Assembly (NCBI GenBank): GCA_032207245.1 | Contig: CM063506.1 | Span: 20,056,675 to 20,120,674, forward strand | Reading direction: 5' to 3' | DNA: 64,000 nt | Source of the DNA: Pardosa pseudoannulata | Lineage: Eukaryota > Arthropoda > Arachnida > Araneae > Lycosidae | Part shown: positions 37,501-48,673 of the stretch, piece by piece | How positions within the stretch are numbered: the first letter of the stretch is position 1 | How the letters are laid out: each line of letters begins with the position of its first letter | Program-made: the position numbers and the translations under genes | The notes under the pieces: model-generated | What the model was told of the DNA's origin: nothing | The model's database searches: none | What the model saw: the letters and a program-made list of their open reading frames with translations, nothing else

Positions 37501-40500
37501 GCTATTATAGCAACCACTACTAACCAGACTACTGGTGGGAGCCATTTCTGTACAAGACAGATAACAATGCAAGTAACAAAATTTAAATTATGAAATACAC
37601 TGATCGTGATTATTCCATTCTAATCATTAAAAATTATGAACTAAATATTAAAATTTAAAAGATACATTATACAATTTACAGCACAAAAATCAGTACATTA
37701 TTCCTGTATTTTATCTGATAAGGTAGAATGCAAAGAGGCATACATTGAAACAAATTTATGGACCACAATAAAAAAAAAATTCAGAGAAATTAAAATCAGA
37801 TAATAGTCTTTAAAAATTATAGATGCAAGCAGGACTTTATTAGAATGAAAAGGATACAGCATTAATATAACACCAATTCCTGCGATTGATCAGTCCTCGA
37901 GGTTGTAAAAATACTGGTTCAAAATTAAGATGAAGCTGGTGCAAATGCTCTAAAATATGCAAAAGAAACATAAGAAAATTATAAATAGAATCAAACAAAT
38001 TATTCAAATATCAGAATAAATTCACTCAAGTTCTATAAATAAAATTTTTAAAGATTTTCATAAATAAAGGATTTTAAACTAAAAAGAAATTTTCAATAAA
38101 TATCTTATTTTAAACTAATCACATTAGAATATTAATTTTCACCTTTTACCCATCACCATAGCCTTTAATAAGGCAGTATATTGCTAACATCATAAACTGG
38201 TACGTAACATCATACACCAACTATTTTCTTAAAAGAAAATAAGTAATTTACTGGACTTGTAGAATCTAGAAAGTAGTGCTAAATGCTACTATCAGTCAAA
38301 AGGATTAGTGTTTGTTATAAATCTGAGTACAGTCTTTTTTGTTTTTGTTCAGTATTTTGAGTGCATTATACAGTGAAGCAATGAAAAAAAATAAGTCAAA
38401 TCATTGTTCAGCACTGAATAACTTATGTAAATTAATTCAATGTTAACAAAATATAATACCCACCTATTCTACTATATAAATGCTAAACATAGAAAACAAA
38501 TTGGAAGCAATTTGATACTATACACATATTTAAAAGTATTTAATGCTAAACAAATTAATCTTTATGAAAATTTATTCTATTTGAATCAAAATCCTCTTGT
38601 AGTGTCATGTTTTTTATATTACAGTATTATAAAAAATTAGGGATAAAAAAAATTGAACTTAAGATCTCTTCATCCTACAAATCTGAGAAAAAATCATGTC
38701 CTAAAAATTTTTCACAATTATCAATTACATAATTAGCAATTTATCACAAAAATATTTAAAGGGGGAACACTAATTTCAAATGCAAAATTAGAATATGACA
38801 GCTTTTGAATTACAGTACAGATTGAACAAATCTACAAAGAAATGAAAATTTTATCAATTACTAGACAACCTAAGACCTAAAATAAATTTTCTAATACCTC
38901 AAAATCTTAGAAAAATGCACAAAAACAAACCAAAATATGAAAAGTCATTTTCTAAAGCATTGTGTTAAAAATTTAAATCAATCATGATTATGCAATCTCT
39001 AAATGCCACATGCAAAAAATGCAATCATTCTTGACAAATTGATATTGATAAATGTTAATAAACTTTTACCACATAATAGAAAATAAGCAAAATATCTCTG
39101 GCAAACTTGCTTAATTTTATTCAAGAAGTTATCAACTATTTTTTAATTTGATTTTAAATTTTTAAATGTTTTGACTATATAATTACAGTAAAACTGCATT
39201 TAAAACTGAAATTTTTTTAGTTCCTGCTTGAAGAATTTCTTACTGAAATCTGAAGAGAGAAGTATAATATTAAAGAATAACACACACACATATATATCCT
39301 TTAAATTATTATTCCCTGAAATATCTCTTTACTTCTTTTTAAACATACATTTAATGAAAAGTGATTAAAAATAAGATCTAAAAAACTCCGATTGGTACAC
39401 TTTATTTTATCAGGATGAAATTTGCTTCTAATATCAAATCTACTCTTAGAAAGATTTCATAAGTTCAGTAAGATGAAGCAAAATTAAAAAATGGAATTAA
39501 AGCAGTATTTTTACGATTATATAATTTTAACTTAAGTTTATAAATTCATGAATGTTGAATAGTTTGATTCTAAACATTCAAACAATCAAATTAATTTTTT
39601 TTATTTAAGTCATAAGTAATAATTTGCTATCACTTACTTCCAAGAATTAGAGCATATTTATCTTCTTCCACTGATAAATTTTCTGTTTCTTGATCCTTTG
39701 ATACAGCTTTTAAAGCTTTAGTTCCATTTGGTACCCCTGAGGTTGAAGGCTTAGATGTTGATTGCTGAGTTTTACCACCAGAAGATGGTCCTTTGCTTAC
39801 AATATCAGCCCATGAACGTGGGGCTGATGGAGTTGATATTTGTTCTGATTTTACACTTTCAGAAACAATAGTTATGTCTTCAGCTTTATTAGAGTCCTCA
39901 TCTTCTTTTTCTTGTAAACCATTTTGTTTAACCAGATTACAAACTGTGTTGCTGGAAGAATCATCTCTGGATTCTCCAACTTCTTGATTTTCAGTGTTTT
40001 TGCACACACTTGAAGTTTGTTCAGTGGCAGAAATTTGTGTATTATCAGAAGCAGAAATCTGTGTATTATCAGAAGCTGAAATTTGATTATGGAAATTAGA
40101 TGGGACAAAACAAGATACTGTAGGATTCAACTTAAAAGTAGTTGCTGGTGCATACACTTGTGAAGTTTGTGCTACACTTTGAATGTCTTTGTTGGCTGTT
40201 TTTGTTGGTTCACAGTAAATCACAGATGGATTATAAGTATCATATGTATGTTGGGCTACAGAGCCATTAGCAAAATTCTGTGGAACACTTAATATAGTTC
40301 TTGAATTTAAAGTATTGTAGTCATGAGAATAGTTCACTATAGGAATTGAATGATTTAAAACTTGAGTGCTACCACTGTTATATGAAACTGCTTCTGAACA
40401 ATATGAATTATTTATTAATGTATGATTATTTATCTTAGAAGCATAGGTCTCAAAGACTGGAGCATGGACATTTAATGAAGATACAGAACCTAAAAATAAT

Positions 40501-42662
40501 AACACAAATCTGTAAATGATTCTGAGATGCTGCAATAAAAATTTGAAAGTAACCTAACCTACAAAATCTGAAATATGTCAAACAAATAAAATTTTCCAAA
40601 TTTGCAGAATCTGAAAATTTAAGTCAGTTTTAACTCAGTTAAGGTCAAAGAATTAAATATTTAAGGCAATGCTAGCAAAAGATATAAATAATAGATTATT
40701 AAAATTTTATGTAAGGAATTCTAAATGAAATTATAACTTTAAAAATTTACCATTTATAAAGTATTAGCTAGTTGCTTCTCTTTATCTGACAATAAATCAA
40801 AAGATCTTCCTTAATTTAATTAGTTTGTATAATTGAATGGTTATAGGTATAAGTGTTAGGAACATAATGCATATTTAATATAAAGCATATTTAAACAAAT
40901 GTTAAATGTAAAACTATAAGATTTATCCAAAACATGCAAGCACCAATTTCAGATTCTGAAATAGTTGCTTATTATTATTCTATTTTCTTTTTATATAAAA
41001 TAGCTTAAACTATTTAAAAAGATTTTAACAGTAAAGTAAATATACAAAGAAACTTGCCCCATTATTACACCCACATAATAGCTGATTACAAAATGCATTT
41101 TGGAATGATTTAATTAAATGAGAATATAAAAAATAGGTTTACCTTTAACTAATGTTTCATTTTCAGAGATATTCCATGGAAACTGTAAAAAATTAATAAA
41201 GATTCATAATTATAAACTTTAACAGAAATTATTATAATTAGTTCCTTTTACATATTTTGAGTGACTTCTTGTTACAAGTCTAAACAAAAAGTATTGGTAA
41301 GAAATTTAATGTGCAACAGCCTGCAATGAAAATAATTTAAATCTCCTCCACCTTTTACCACACACATGCTAAAATACTGGACCTGTCACTGGTAAGGTAC
41401 ACAGTCCAGTAGAAACCAGGGATTTCAGACAATACTTTTCTAGTTTACTTTAAATCCTTGGGTGCAACATAATGAAGAAAAAATCTGGAAAAAAATATGC
41501 TGGCTTATGTTTGTGTCTCTGAAAACAATTGTGAATTTTTACTTCCCTTTTTCTAATGTCTCGGCTGGGCAGTGCAATAAGTAAAACACACCCTCAGTGT
41601 GTAATTATACTAGATAGATATTACTTCTTATGACAAACTATTCTATGTACATTGCAAAAAACATAAAAATTAAAATTATTCAGAAAAAATCACAGAAATC
41701 TGATTTAAATCAAATAAATCTGATTTTTTTATTTAAAAAAAAATCATGATTTTTTTTTCAACCCTGCCCATGTGTGAATGTATTTTCGGTTAAATTTGCA
41801 CCAATTCATAGAGAAAACTATAAACTCTGATACTGTAGTTTTTGAGATTTCATAAAAATTTAACATGAACCAGTAGTTAAAAATACTTTTACTCATTTGA
41901 TGCATTAATTTTTAAAGGGTACTGAAATCATACAATCCTCTACACTAGCATAATTTCACAATTTTGTTTCCATGCATTTATAAAAAGGATTTAAAAGAAT
42001 AAAAAATCTTATTTAAAAAAGGGTAGACCAATTTAAATCAACTTGGTTAAAATTGTGATTTAAATTACTTGATTTTTTTTTTCAAATGACTGACTCAAAT
42101 TTTAAATATAAGTGATAAAAATTAAGTAACACATCAAATTTTGAATTCTGTACCCAATTGTGATTTAAAAATAAAGTTATTCACCCTACTTAAACATTTG
42201 TCTAATTTTTTAAATTGGAAAATTGGGAGTTTATATTAAAATATAAACTGAAAGATGAATTTAGTGAAAAGTATTAATATACATACTTAACAGATTTTAT
42301 TGTATGCTAATTTTAGTTTTAACATTTATCTTTTCAAAATTGGGCTTGTCTTTTTTTTACCACCTCAGATTTGTTTTAATTGTTTAGAATACATTTAAAA
42401 GATTGGTTAAAATATTTATTGTAATTCTTCACATTTCTGTAAGAAAACCAGAAACAGAAATGTGTTTGCTAAATTCTAGTTTTAATTTAATGATTTTTTG
42501 AAATTTGTATTGTCATACTTTACAGTTTATACCTTATATTAATGTTTAATTGGTATCCAGACATGGTAAATTGCATGCTACTAACAAATTTTAACTTATT
42601 GGGGGGAAAAAATGAAATTTTAAAAACGTGATATCTATTTAAAATATTTTTTTTCAACCTGT

Positions 42663-42693
<31 letters not shown>

Positions 42694-45600
42694 TAATATA
42701 TATATATATATTTATTTATTTAAACAAAAATGTTTCTCCAAACTTTATGAAAGTAATAAAATTTAAGAAGTGGTTTATATTTTCATAATGAATTCAATTT
42801 ACTTTTAATAATTAAGATTCCTATATGACTGATAAAGAAACTACAATGTTAGTTGCTTTTTAAAATTATAATTTCACTTTATAACATATGAAGACAATGT
42901 ACTTCTACTTGAATCCTCCCACATTAGATTTTTTTTGTTTTTTAATACTTTTATCTTTTCAAATTTTTTGTTCTTTTAGGAATTTATTTTCTATTTAATT
43001 TTTTAATTGTGATATTAAAATAAATGTATTTATTACATTAAATGGAAAACAAAAGAATGTAATTCTAAATATAAACAAAACAAATTTTTAACAAGTATAT
43101 AAATAATATATGTTTTTGTAAAATTGTTTACTTGTTTATTAATTAATTTTAATTTTTAAATATATAAATAATTTTAAAAATAAAATAATATCTATTTAAA
43201 ATATTTTTTTATTTTAAAATATAATATATAATTTAAATTTATTATATATATTAAATATATATTAAACTTTAAAATTTTAAATTTTTATATTATTAAAATT
43301 TAAATTTTTTATTATATATATTTTTATATTTTTAATATTAAATTCCTATATGATGATAAATAATTTATATATTTATAGAAATATAATTTCACTTTTTGTT
43401 AAAACAAGTAAGGACAATACATTTACTTATATGACAATTAATCTTTGCTTAACAGCTACTTTAAATATACTAATTCTGTTCAGAAGTTTAGGATTTTAGG
43501 AAATATATATTAAATATAATGTACAAAATGTGTACATAAATGAGAATAAACATCATATTTGTAACACATATGAACAAAATCTATCACAAGAAAAGTAAAA
43601 CTTAATACTCAAGTTTTTGTAAATAATCAAATGTGTTTCACTCTGTTATGTCAAAACAGTGTTATAATTTGAATGAGAGAAAATTATAAATAACTTATTA
43701 TACAAGAAAATATAATAAAAAACATAAGTAATATGTTAAGTTTAAATAGTAATTTGATGATGTATATTTTCTTTTATCCTGTGAAAATTTTAAAGATATA
43801 TGCACATAAAATGACAGATTTAGAATAAGAAATCCAAATAGAATAAGAGTAAAATTTAAATTACTGTTTAAAATAGTTTTAAAACACACTAAGTAAAAAT
43901 ACTCAAATAAATTGTGATGATTTTTGTCTATATTTGTATGCAATTCTAAATTATCAATTTTTTTGAGTAAAATCATAGTACAGTAGCAACATCAATGCAA
44001 GATATTTTCTATGTTTAAGGGGAAAAAAAAAAAGAAAAGAAAAAAGGAGCACTGCCTTCCAATTTCATAGACAAAAGATATTGTTCGATGAATGAAGCAG
44101 TTTAGAATCCTATGATCTATAATATAATGAACCCCTAAAACTAATAGTTTGTAACCAACATTTTCATTCATATCATTTACATTCAATATATATGTACTGT
44201 TTCCAAGAGACTCATGAAATTTAAAACTAAACAATCATTTTTATTTTCAGATATTTATAATACCTAAATAGAACACAGGAAAACAAATGTGATAAATATG
44301 TGTTTTGACACTACTTTTATAAGAAATATTTCATTGATTTAATAAGTAAAAAAAAAACCTTTTCATTTATTTTTAATATATAGATACAAATAAATTTTTT
44401 AAATAACAGCTATAATAATGCATAAAAATAACTGCATATTATTTTTACTTGAGGTAGTAACTAAACGTATCTATGCACCTACAGGAGTTTCATAATTTAG
44501 TGCTTCAAAAATATATGAAGTTGTTTAAAAATATATGTGCTTTACAAAAAATAACTTTGTAAGCTGTTCATGCCATATCAGGTTGTCCGCAGAGTAAGGC
44601 TCCCTCTCCGACTTTATTGAGTATTGTGATGGGCTCTCTACTTGTCTATTTTATGTATAGTATCAGCTGCTTAGGCTATAATGATGACATTGCTAGGGAA
44701 TCGGCCATTTTTTTTAAAAAAGAGGGTAGGTGGTTGAATATTAATTTAAGCATATTCATATCATACCCTGCAGGAATATTTTAATATAAAAGCATAATAG
44801 TTACTAGTAAATAATAAAATAGCATAATAGTAAATAATAAAATAAAGTAAAATAAAAAATAATAGTTAAATACATATATATTGAATTAACTAAGCAATAG
44901 GAAATCAAAATGTTACTTTTTATACATTTAACTTAGGTATTAAAAAATATCAACAAAAAATTTTTTTGAACACAAACAGCAAAGCAAAATTTATTAATTT
45001 CAAATGAAACATTACTTACTTCAATAGCAGGATTTGAATTAGATGGATGAAGTAAACCATTTAAATGTTTCACTTGGCTGTCATCCAGCCCTTCATAACT
45101 CAGGAAGAGCTATAGAACATTTATACAATTTAATTTCTGACTAAAAACATATTTATATAACTAATTATATTCATACAAATACTATTTTAATGCATTTTGT
45201 TTAAGATGAAATGATTTAAAAATATATAGTCTTAATTACAATTTTTATAAGTATTTCACATGTATCTTTCTACTAAGTTCCTAGTTCTGTTTGATTGAAG
45301 AACTTAAACAAATTTTTAAGTAATATAACACACTACCTACTTCTATACTAAATGTACAGGAGAAAAACATTTAGCACCATAAACAGATTAATGAAAAGAA
45401 ATAAGCTTGCCTATAATAACAGGTCACTATATCATAAGATCACTTTTATACAAAACTAAATATTATCAGTGCATTTAAATAACTTAAGAGAAAAGAGGCT
45501 AATAGAAAATTTTTTTTTCAGTCACATAAAAATATATAATTTACAAAGCCATTTGTTCAGTAAATTTTCAATCGTAAATATAGTCGTCTATGTAATATTC

Positions 45601-46152
45601 ACAAAAAAAATCTTTCAGTTTCCATGAATTCTCAGAAGCTTCTGTTAGTTTAATTACAGTGGTCTAAAACTTATTACTAACATCGTGGAACAATTGATAC
45701 TATCTCAGCTCATGAATTGTACACATGAAGACGCCATATCTTAGGTCACCACATTTTCACATCTGAACGACTCTTCTGCCTAAATGCAAATATGACAACG
45801 AATAGATTTCTATTAAAAAAAATTCTAATTTAATAAATATTTTACGCATATACAGGAGAGTGGTGCTCGTAACCGGAAAGAGATACTACTAAATACCACA
45901 TGGCGACAGTAATCCTAATTCTTTTAAAAACCACAATCCTAAATCAAAAACATACTAAAATTGCTAATAATCATTACACGTTTAAATAATTTTGATTCCA
46001 TATAATGCACATAATGAGTAATTTACAATTAAAATTAGATATGTGCAACCAAACATATTTGGCTTAATAAGATTACGTTTAATTATTAGACCAATATATG
46101 GATATAAAAGAATTAGTTATATATCAATATAACTTACAAAATTTCCATCCAT
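21679..46152 (-). CDS. USP10: USP10-like ubiquitin hydrolase, complete gene (14 coding exons)
   Basis: Coding exons, 5' to 3': 46152-46138, 45109-45020, 41182-41143, 40489-39638, 37949-37858, 35729-35620, 34015-33892, 33807-33702, 32916-32822, 32708-32583, 31188-31096, 24646-24502, 23581-23522, 21857-21679. They sum to 2127 bp, 708 residues plus stop, and every junction keeps phase with GT/AG borders. USP10 removes ubiquitin from targets such as 40S ribosomal proteins and p53-class substrates and binds stress-granule factors. Seen here: a PAM2-like motif [11 protein letters not shown] (residues 52-62), a Ser/Asn-rich middle with 24-bp repeats, SWADIVSKG, the Cys box [19 protein letters not shown] (Cys359), [16 protein letters not shown], the LILHLKRF box, and the His box GHYISDV (His662) with CDDR (Asp679/680). 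Human USP10 is about 800 residues; the shorter length comes from the middle. The start ATG has an A at -3 and G at +4 and an upstream in-frame stop. Confidence 0.93.
22189..22231. repeat. Long poly-A run
   Basis: Forty-three A bases in the last USP10 intron. No retroposed gene could be read upstream of it. Confidence 0.9.
23042..23189 (-). repeat. tRNA-derived SINE, copy 3
   Basis: Tail (gtttggtttagagtac) at left, then cctactgcttaaagctgatt and box B complement gggatttgaaccca. It lies in the last USP10 intron, sense to USP10. Confidence 0.75.
23522..23581 (-). CDS. USP10: USP10 exon 13
   Basis: 60 bp, phase 1 to phase 1. It encodes [19 protein letters not shown]. Acceptor ttccacag and donor gtaagt. 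Confidence 0.9.
24197..24375 (-). repeat. tRNA-derived SINE, copy 4, full length with TSD
   Basis: 179 bp between 13-bp direct repeats ttggcagttttga (24184-24196 and 24376-24388). On the minus strand the head has box A GGCCGAATGGTTAGG and box B GGGTTCGAATCC, then a unique tail ending CCAAAACCAAACCAAA. This is the best copy for defining the family: a tRNA-like head and no poly-A end, moved by a LINE's machinery. Confidence 0.88.
24502..24646 (-). CDS. USP10: USP10 exon 12 (LHLKRF box)
   Basis: 145 bp, phase 0 to phase 1. It encodes [19 protein letters not shown] and YPVELELNK, the box before the catalytic His. The intron before it is 6.4 kb and full of mobile DNA. Confidence 0.93.
25480..25551. 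repeat. (CA)n/(TA)n microsatellite
   Basis: A CA run followed by about 50 bp of TA, in the large USP10 intron. Confidence 0.92.
25971..26126 (-). repeat. tRNA-derived SINE, copy 5 (diverged)
   Basis: Tail tggtttgattaaggagcactatggtc and worn box B complement aaatttgaacctgt. A further tail-only piece follows at 26139-26193. Confidence 0.6.
26791..30387. mobile_element. Putative 3.6-kb non-autonomous DNA transposon, hAT-like ends
   Basis: The ends are CAGTGGTGGAACAGC on the left and its complement (CAGGGGTGGAACAGC) on the right: 15-bp inverted repeats with one mismatch. A direct repeat cactag lies outside both ends (26785-26790 and 30388-30393). Three TTTTGGAGCA-type repeats lie inside each end, all in the same orientation. 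CAG-starting ends with subterminal repeats fit hAT, but hAT normally makes 8-bp duplications. No transposase frame was recognised inside. It fills over half of a USP10 intron. Confidence 0.55.
28851..29090. repeat. Two diverged tRNA-like units, copy 6 region
   Basis: A plus-strand tRNA-like unit at 28851-28912 (cgatgatcgaatagg then gggttcgaattct) is followed by a minus-strand SINE of the main family at about 28938-29088 (box B complement aggattcgaacctgt). Both lie inside the putative 3.6-kb element. Confidence 0.55.
31096..31188 (-). CDS. USP10: USP10 exon 11
   Basis: 93 bp, phase 0 at both ends. It encodes [20 protein letters not shown] and AKTKQE. Confidence 0.9.
31313..32187. mobile_element. 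Decayed mariner/Tc1-like element in USP10 intron
   Basis: The ends tacagggtttgtataaaaag and the complement of ctttacattcagattctgta form ~28-bp inverted repeats with a shared inner block AAAGTAATGAGAC, both bordered by TA. The 875-bp length fits a deleted mariner. Short minus-strand fragments resemble the C-terminal end of a mariner transposase but are full of stops, so the transposase reading is weak; the ends are the main evidence. Confidence 0.65.
32008..32059. repeat. Perfect 23-bp inverted repeat with 6-base loop
   Basis: Arms 32008-32030 and 32037-32059 are exactly complementary (aacaacatcatttgtgtaca on the left), with loop ttggtt. It lies inside the mariner-like element, away from its ends. 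Confidence 0.9.
32583..32708 (-). CDS. USP10: USP10 exon 10
   Basis: 126 bp, phase 0 at both ends. It encodes [15 protein letters not shown] and [12 protein letters not shown], the fingers and palm part of the USP fold. The zinc-binding Cys pairs of many USPs are not seen here. Confidence 0.9.
32822..32916 (-). CDS. USP10: USP10 exon 9
   Basis: 95 bp, phase 1 to phase 0, donor gtaaac. It encodes an acidic linker and [18 protein letters not shown], which matches the WE-V+-+N+-+TR family pattern before the fingers region. Confidence 0.9.
33702..33807 (-). CDS. USP10: USP10 exon 8 (QQEDAEEF box)
   Basis: 106 bp, phase 0 to phase 1. It encodes [20 protein letters not shown], a hallmark USP box shared closely with human USP10 (G-QEDAEE-L-FILNG-HEEM). 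Confidence 0.93.
33892..34015 (-). CDS. USP10: USP10 exon 7
   Basis: 124 bp, phase 2 to phase 0. It encodes [20 protein letters not shown] and the [11 protein letters not shown] region of the catalytic domain. Confidence 0.9.
35470..35488. repeat. (ATT)n microsatellite
   Basis: A short run of ATT triplets in a USP10 intron. Confidence 0.8.
35620..35729 (-). CDS. USP10: USP10 exon 6
   Basis: 110 bp, phase 0 to phase 2, acceptor gctaag and donor gtaagt. It encodes [19 protein letters not shown] and TPIIDS, continuing the Cys box. Confidence 0.9.
37858..37949 (-). CDS. USP10: USP10 exon 5 (catalytic Cys box)
   Basis: 92 bp, phase 1 to phase 0, acceptor ttttag and donor gtatcc. It encodes [19 protein letters not shown] and YINA. 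Cys359 in NWCYINA is the nucleophile. Confidence 0.92.
37950..39637. other. USP10 intron 4, no gene seen
   Basis: AT-rich sequence between exons 4 and 5. Short open frames here have no recognisable motif. Confidence 0.5.
39638..40489 (-). CDS. USP10: USP10 exon 4 (PAM2 motif and low-complexity middle)
   Basis: 852 bp, phase 1 to phase 1. It opens with the PAM2-like [11 protein letters not shown], which in the family binds the MLLE domain of poly(A)-binding protein. A Ser/Asn/Thr-rich stretch follows with QISASDNT repeats (near 40027-40092), an acidic block, then [15 protein letters not shown] and the lead-in to the catalytic domain ([13 protein letters not shown]). Confidence 0.9.
40027..40092 (-). 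repeat. 24-bp coding tandem repeat in USP10 exon 4
   Basis: About two and a half copies of a 24-bp unit encode [20 protein letters not shown]. It keeps frame and probably differs in copy number between individuals. Confidence 0.8.
41143..41182 (-). CDS. USP10: USP10 exon 3
   Basis: 40 bp, phase 0 to phase 1, acceptor ttttacag and donor gtaaac. It encodes [13 protein letters not shown] plus the first base of a Gly codon. Confidence 0.8.
41183..45019. other. USP10 intron 2 with AT-extreme core
   Basis: Holds a palindrome-rich patch near 41695-41765 (gatttaaatcaaataaatct and caaccctgccc) that looks like a worn short inverted-repeat transposon, a (TA)n run at 42676-42710 and an almost pure A/T stretch at 43080-43370. 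Short open frames at 43698-44234 have no recognisable motif. Confidence 0.5.
45020..45109 (-). CDS. USP10: USP10 exon 2
   Basis: 90 bp, phase 0 at both ends, acceptor tatag and donor gtaagt. It encodes [20 protein letters not shown] and ten more residues. In human USP10 the G3BP-binding FGDF motif lies at this place; here the aligned residues read FLSY. Confidence 0.85.
46138..46152 (-). CDS. USP10: USP10 exon 1 (coding part, MDGNF)
   Basis: Five codons from ATG to the donor gtaagt, ending in phase 0. An in-frame TAG lies six codons upstream, so the start is supported if no upstream exon splices in. It is the least certain exon because it is so short. Confidence 0.65.
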
Positions 46153-47744
46153 TTTTGCAATAGCAAACTATAGATATATCCGCATGGTTCTTTCAAAGAT
46201 ACACATACATCACTCCATCATGATTTTTTATACAATACCGTCAGTGTTACAGTTAATAATTTTGGGGTATAAGCGACTGAAGAGAAGTGCAATAACCTAA
46301 GACCCATGAAGAAATTACTAGGAAAAATTAAGTTATCTATTACGTCAAACAAATCACCAAGTCTTTTTAAAAAATAAGATTTGGAAAATAAAATCATTCT
46401 AAACAATTGTAGTACTGAGTTTTTTTCATAACTACTTACTATGATTTATTATATGCTTAGATTATCTCAAATCAATTGCAGATGAGAAATACAGTAACAA
46501 ATACGGTAACAAATAAGGCAAAAACAAATTTTTAATAGAAAATACTTAAAATTGTATAAACTAAAATAGTATAAACGTTAAAAATATATTTATAAGCACG
46601 TAAAACCGAGAAATAATACATTATCCTAAACCTTACAGTTTATTCTGAAAATGCAGTAGGTACCAAATTCAACTTACCAAATTTAAATTTGGAAATAGTT
46701 TCGTTAGCACACATACTTTTATGCCACTTAAATTAAAGATATTTAATTTAGTTGGATACACACATACATGAATTGTTTTCATATTTGTTAACTAGAGTAT
46801 TCCTCTGCAGTATAAATAATAATTATAAAAAATTTTATCTCTTGATTCTTCTATCATAATTCAGGGGTATATCTTTGAAAACATTGTTCCAGTTCTGATA
46901 GCATAGCATTCATTGTCATCGAAGAAATAAGCATGATGAAAATGAAAGGTTTCCAAGCTGTAATGGCTCGAGGGCCACATTGAAAACCTTTCGCATGACT
47001 GTGAGCCGCTCTTACAATTGGCCTGTTTTCGTAGAATTCTACGAGTAGGACAGACATGCAAGGTTTAATCATTTTAGTTGCTTAAAAACATTGGAAGCCC
47101 CGTGTTGCAGAATAAATTTCTATGCCTCTTGACTATTTAATTGTACATTTTAAATGTAAGAAAAACATGTAAAAAATAAGAAGTCAATAGAAGAAATAAG
47201 AAGAAAGAGAAAAATATTTTTTTTTTTAAATTCAAGCAAAGTGATTAAAAATCTTATAGCACTAATTACTTTTACAATTATATAAATATGAGAAATTAAA
47301 AATAAACAAAAATATCTTCTAACGGAAACAATTAAATTTTGAAGAAAATCACTCAACAGTACGGTTTATTTGAATTGATATTGACAAATGACGGGAAATT
47401 AAAACTTGAAAAATATTATGGTGGTATTGTGGTGGTCCACCTCACTCTCCGTTAATACTAATGAGGATTTTTCACGTTTTCTAATTTTAATTTTAAACAA
47501 TAGAAGATAAAAAAGTAAGCAGGACAGTACCTATTTTTCTTTCACTTGGGGGCCTAATTCGTGATTTCTAATGGGTTTTACAGCTGACTCTTTAACGTCT
47601 CACAAAAACGAGACTTTTCCTCTGCCGAGTTTGTGATGTCATCGTTCACGAAAACACCGACCTCCTATGTTGTTTATATGTTAAAAGGCGACTTTTAAAT
47701 TTGTTTCTGTGTAAAGTATCACATATAATAGAAATTTTTTTATT
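46153..47744. other. 5' flank of USP10
   Basis: Presumably holds the USP10 5' UTR and perhaps its promoter. A less AT-rich patch at 47540-47680 contains tgatgtcatcg, like an ATF/CRE site, and could be the promoter; a similar patch with acgtcac, ccaat and cacgtg lies at 49535-49590. Neither is proved. A short open frame at 46854-47072 (minus) was not recognised. Confidence 0.3.
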
Positions 47745-47954
47745 ATGTCTGGCATTAATAAATCATATTATAAATGTTGTATTGTGCCACTTTGTAAAAA
47801 TACAACAACTAACTGGAATGAGAAGATATTTTTTAGCTTTCCCAAAAATCCACATACACGTAAAATCTGGACAAATGCGATGTAAAGGGATGAGAAATTA
47901 AACTCCAAATTATCATATAAATCATCTTTATGGGTTTCTAAAGACCATTTTTCG
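47745..47954 (+). pseudogene. Broken THAP-domain exon
   Basis: From ATG 47745 the frame reads KCCIVPLCKN, then FFSFPKNPHTRKIWTNAM, a stop (TAA 47883-47885), and in the same frame LWVSKDHFS before a possible donor gttagt. This is the THAP zinc-finger order C-x(2-4)-C, FP-dp-.-+..W, C-x2-H, HF. The third zinc ligand Cys is replaced by Ser (S-K-D-H), and the stop cuts the domain, so it is a relic. THAP domains occur in host DNA-binding proteins and in P-element transposases; which source this came from cannot be told. Confidence 0.72.
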
Positions 47955-48510
47955 GTTAGTAAATGCTTGCTTTTGTTTAAATATTGCTAATTTAGAACAA
48001 TTAAAGTATATAAAAATACATCTATACCTTTAAACGGATTGTTGATTAACCAGTAGTATTTTACTTTTAAAACTGCTAATTTTCGACTATTATCACAGAG
48101 TTCAAGTACAATAAATGTTTGATAAATCATATAAATATCGTAAAACATATAAATATCTAAAACATATAATTATCTAATAAATAACTCGGGGTAGGGAAAG
48201 GTTATATATTTTCAAGGTATTATAAGTATTTTCTTCAGAGATGCATAATTTCTTAAGTGTATCAATTCACGGTGATATTTTTCGATTAAATTGGTGACAA
48301 ATTTGAAAAATGTATAATATTTTAAAAATACTTAATAATGATATTACTTTAAAAATTTAATTTAATTTCAGAAACTTTATACATTTTTTACTTTAACAGT
48401 AATATTAAAGGCAATAAAATTGTATTGCGATTTAAAAAAGTATAAATAATTAACTAAAGCCTTTTAAATATTTTAAATTTATTTTCATCAAATTTAAAAT
48501 ACTTAAGAAT

Positions 48511-48673
48511 TGGTTTGGAGTGTTACGGTCTATTTTTTGCAACACGACAGATAATGAGACCGGGACCTAAAGCCGATTCCGAACGGCTACGCACTTTCAT
48601 GCCCTAGTGGGATTCGAACACACGAATTCCGATTCCAAAGGACAGCACCCTAACCATTCTGACATCGTTCGGC
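48511..48673 (-). repeat. tRNA-derived SINE, copy 7
   Basis: Tail ttggtttggagtgttacggtc at left, box B complement gggattcgaacaca, head ccctaaccattctgacatcg. The tail is close to copy 4. Confidence 0.8.

Noticed and set aside
46854..47072. Minus-strand frames upstream of USP10
   Set aside because: No recognised motif and two competing frames; not enough to call a gene.
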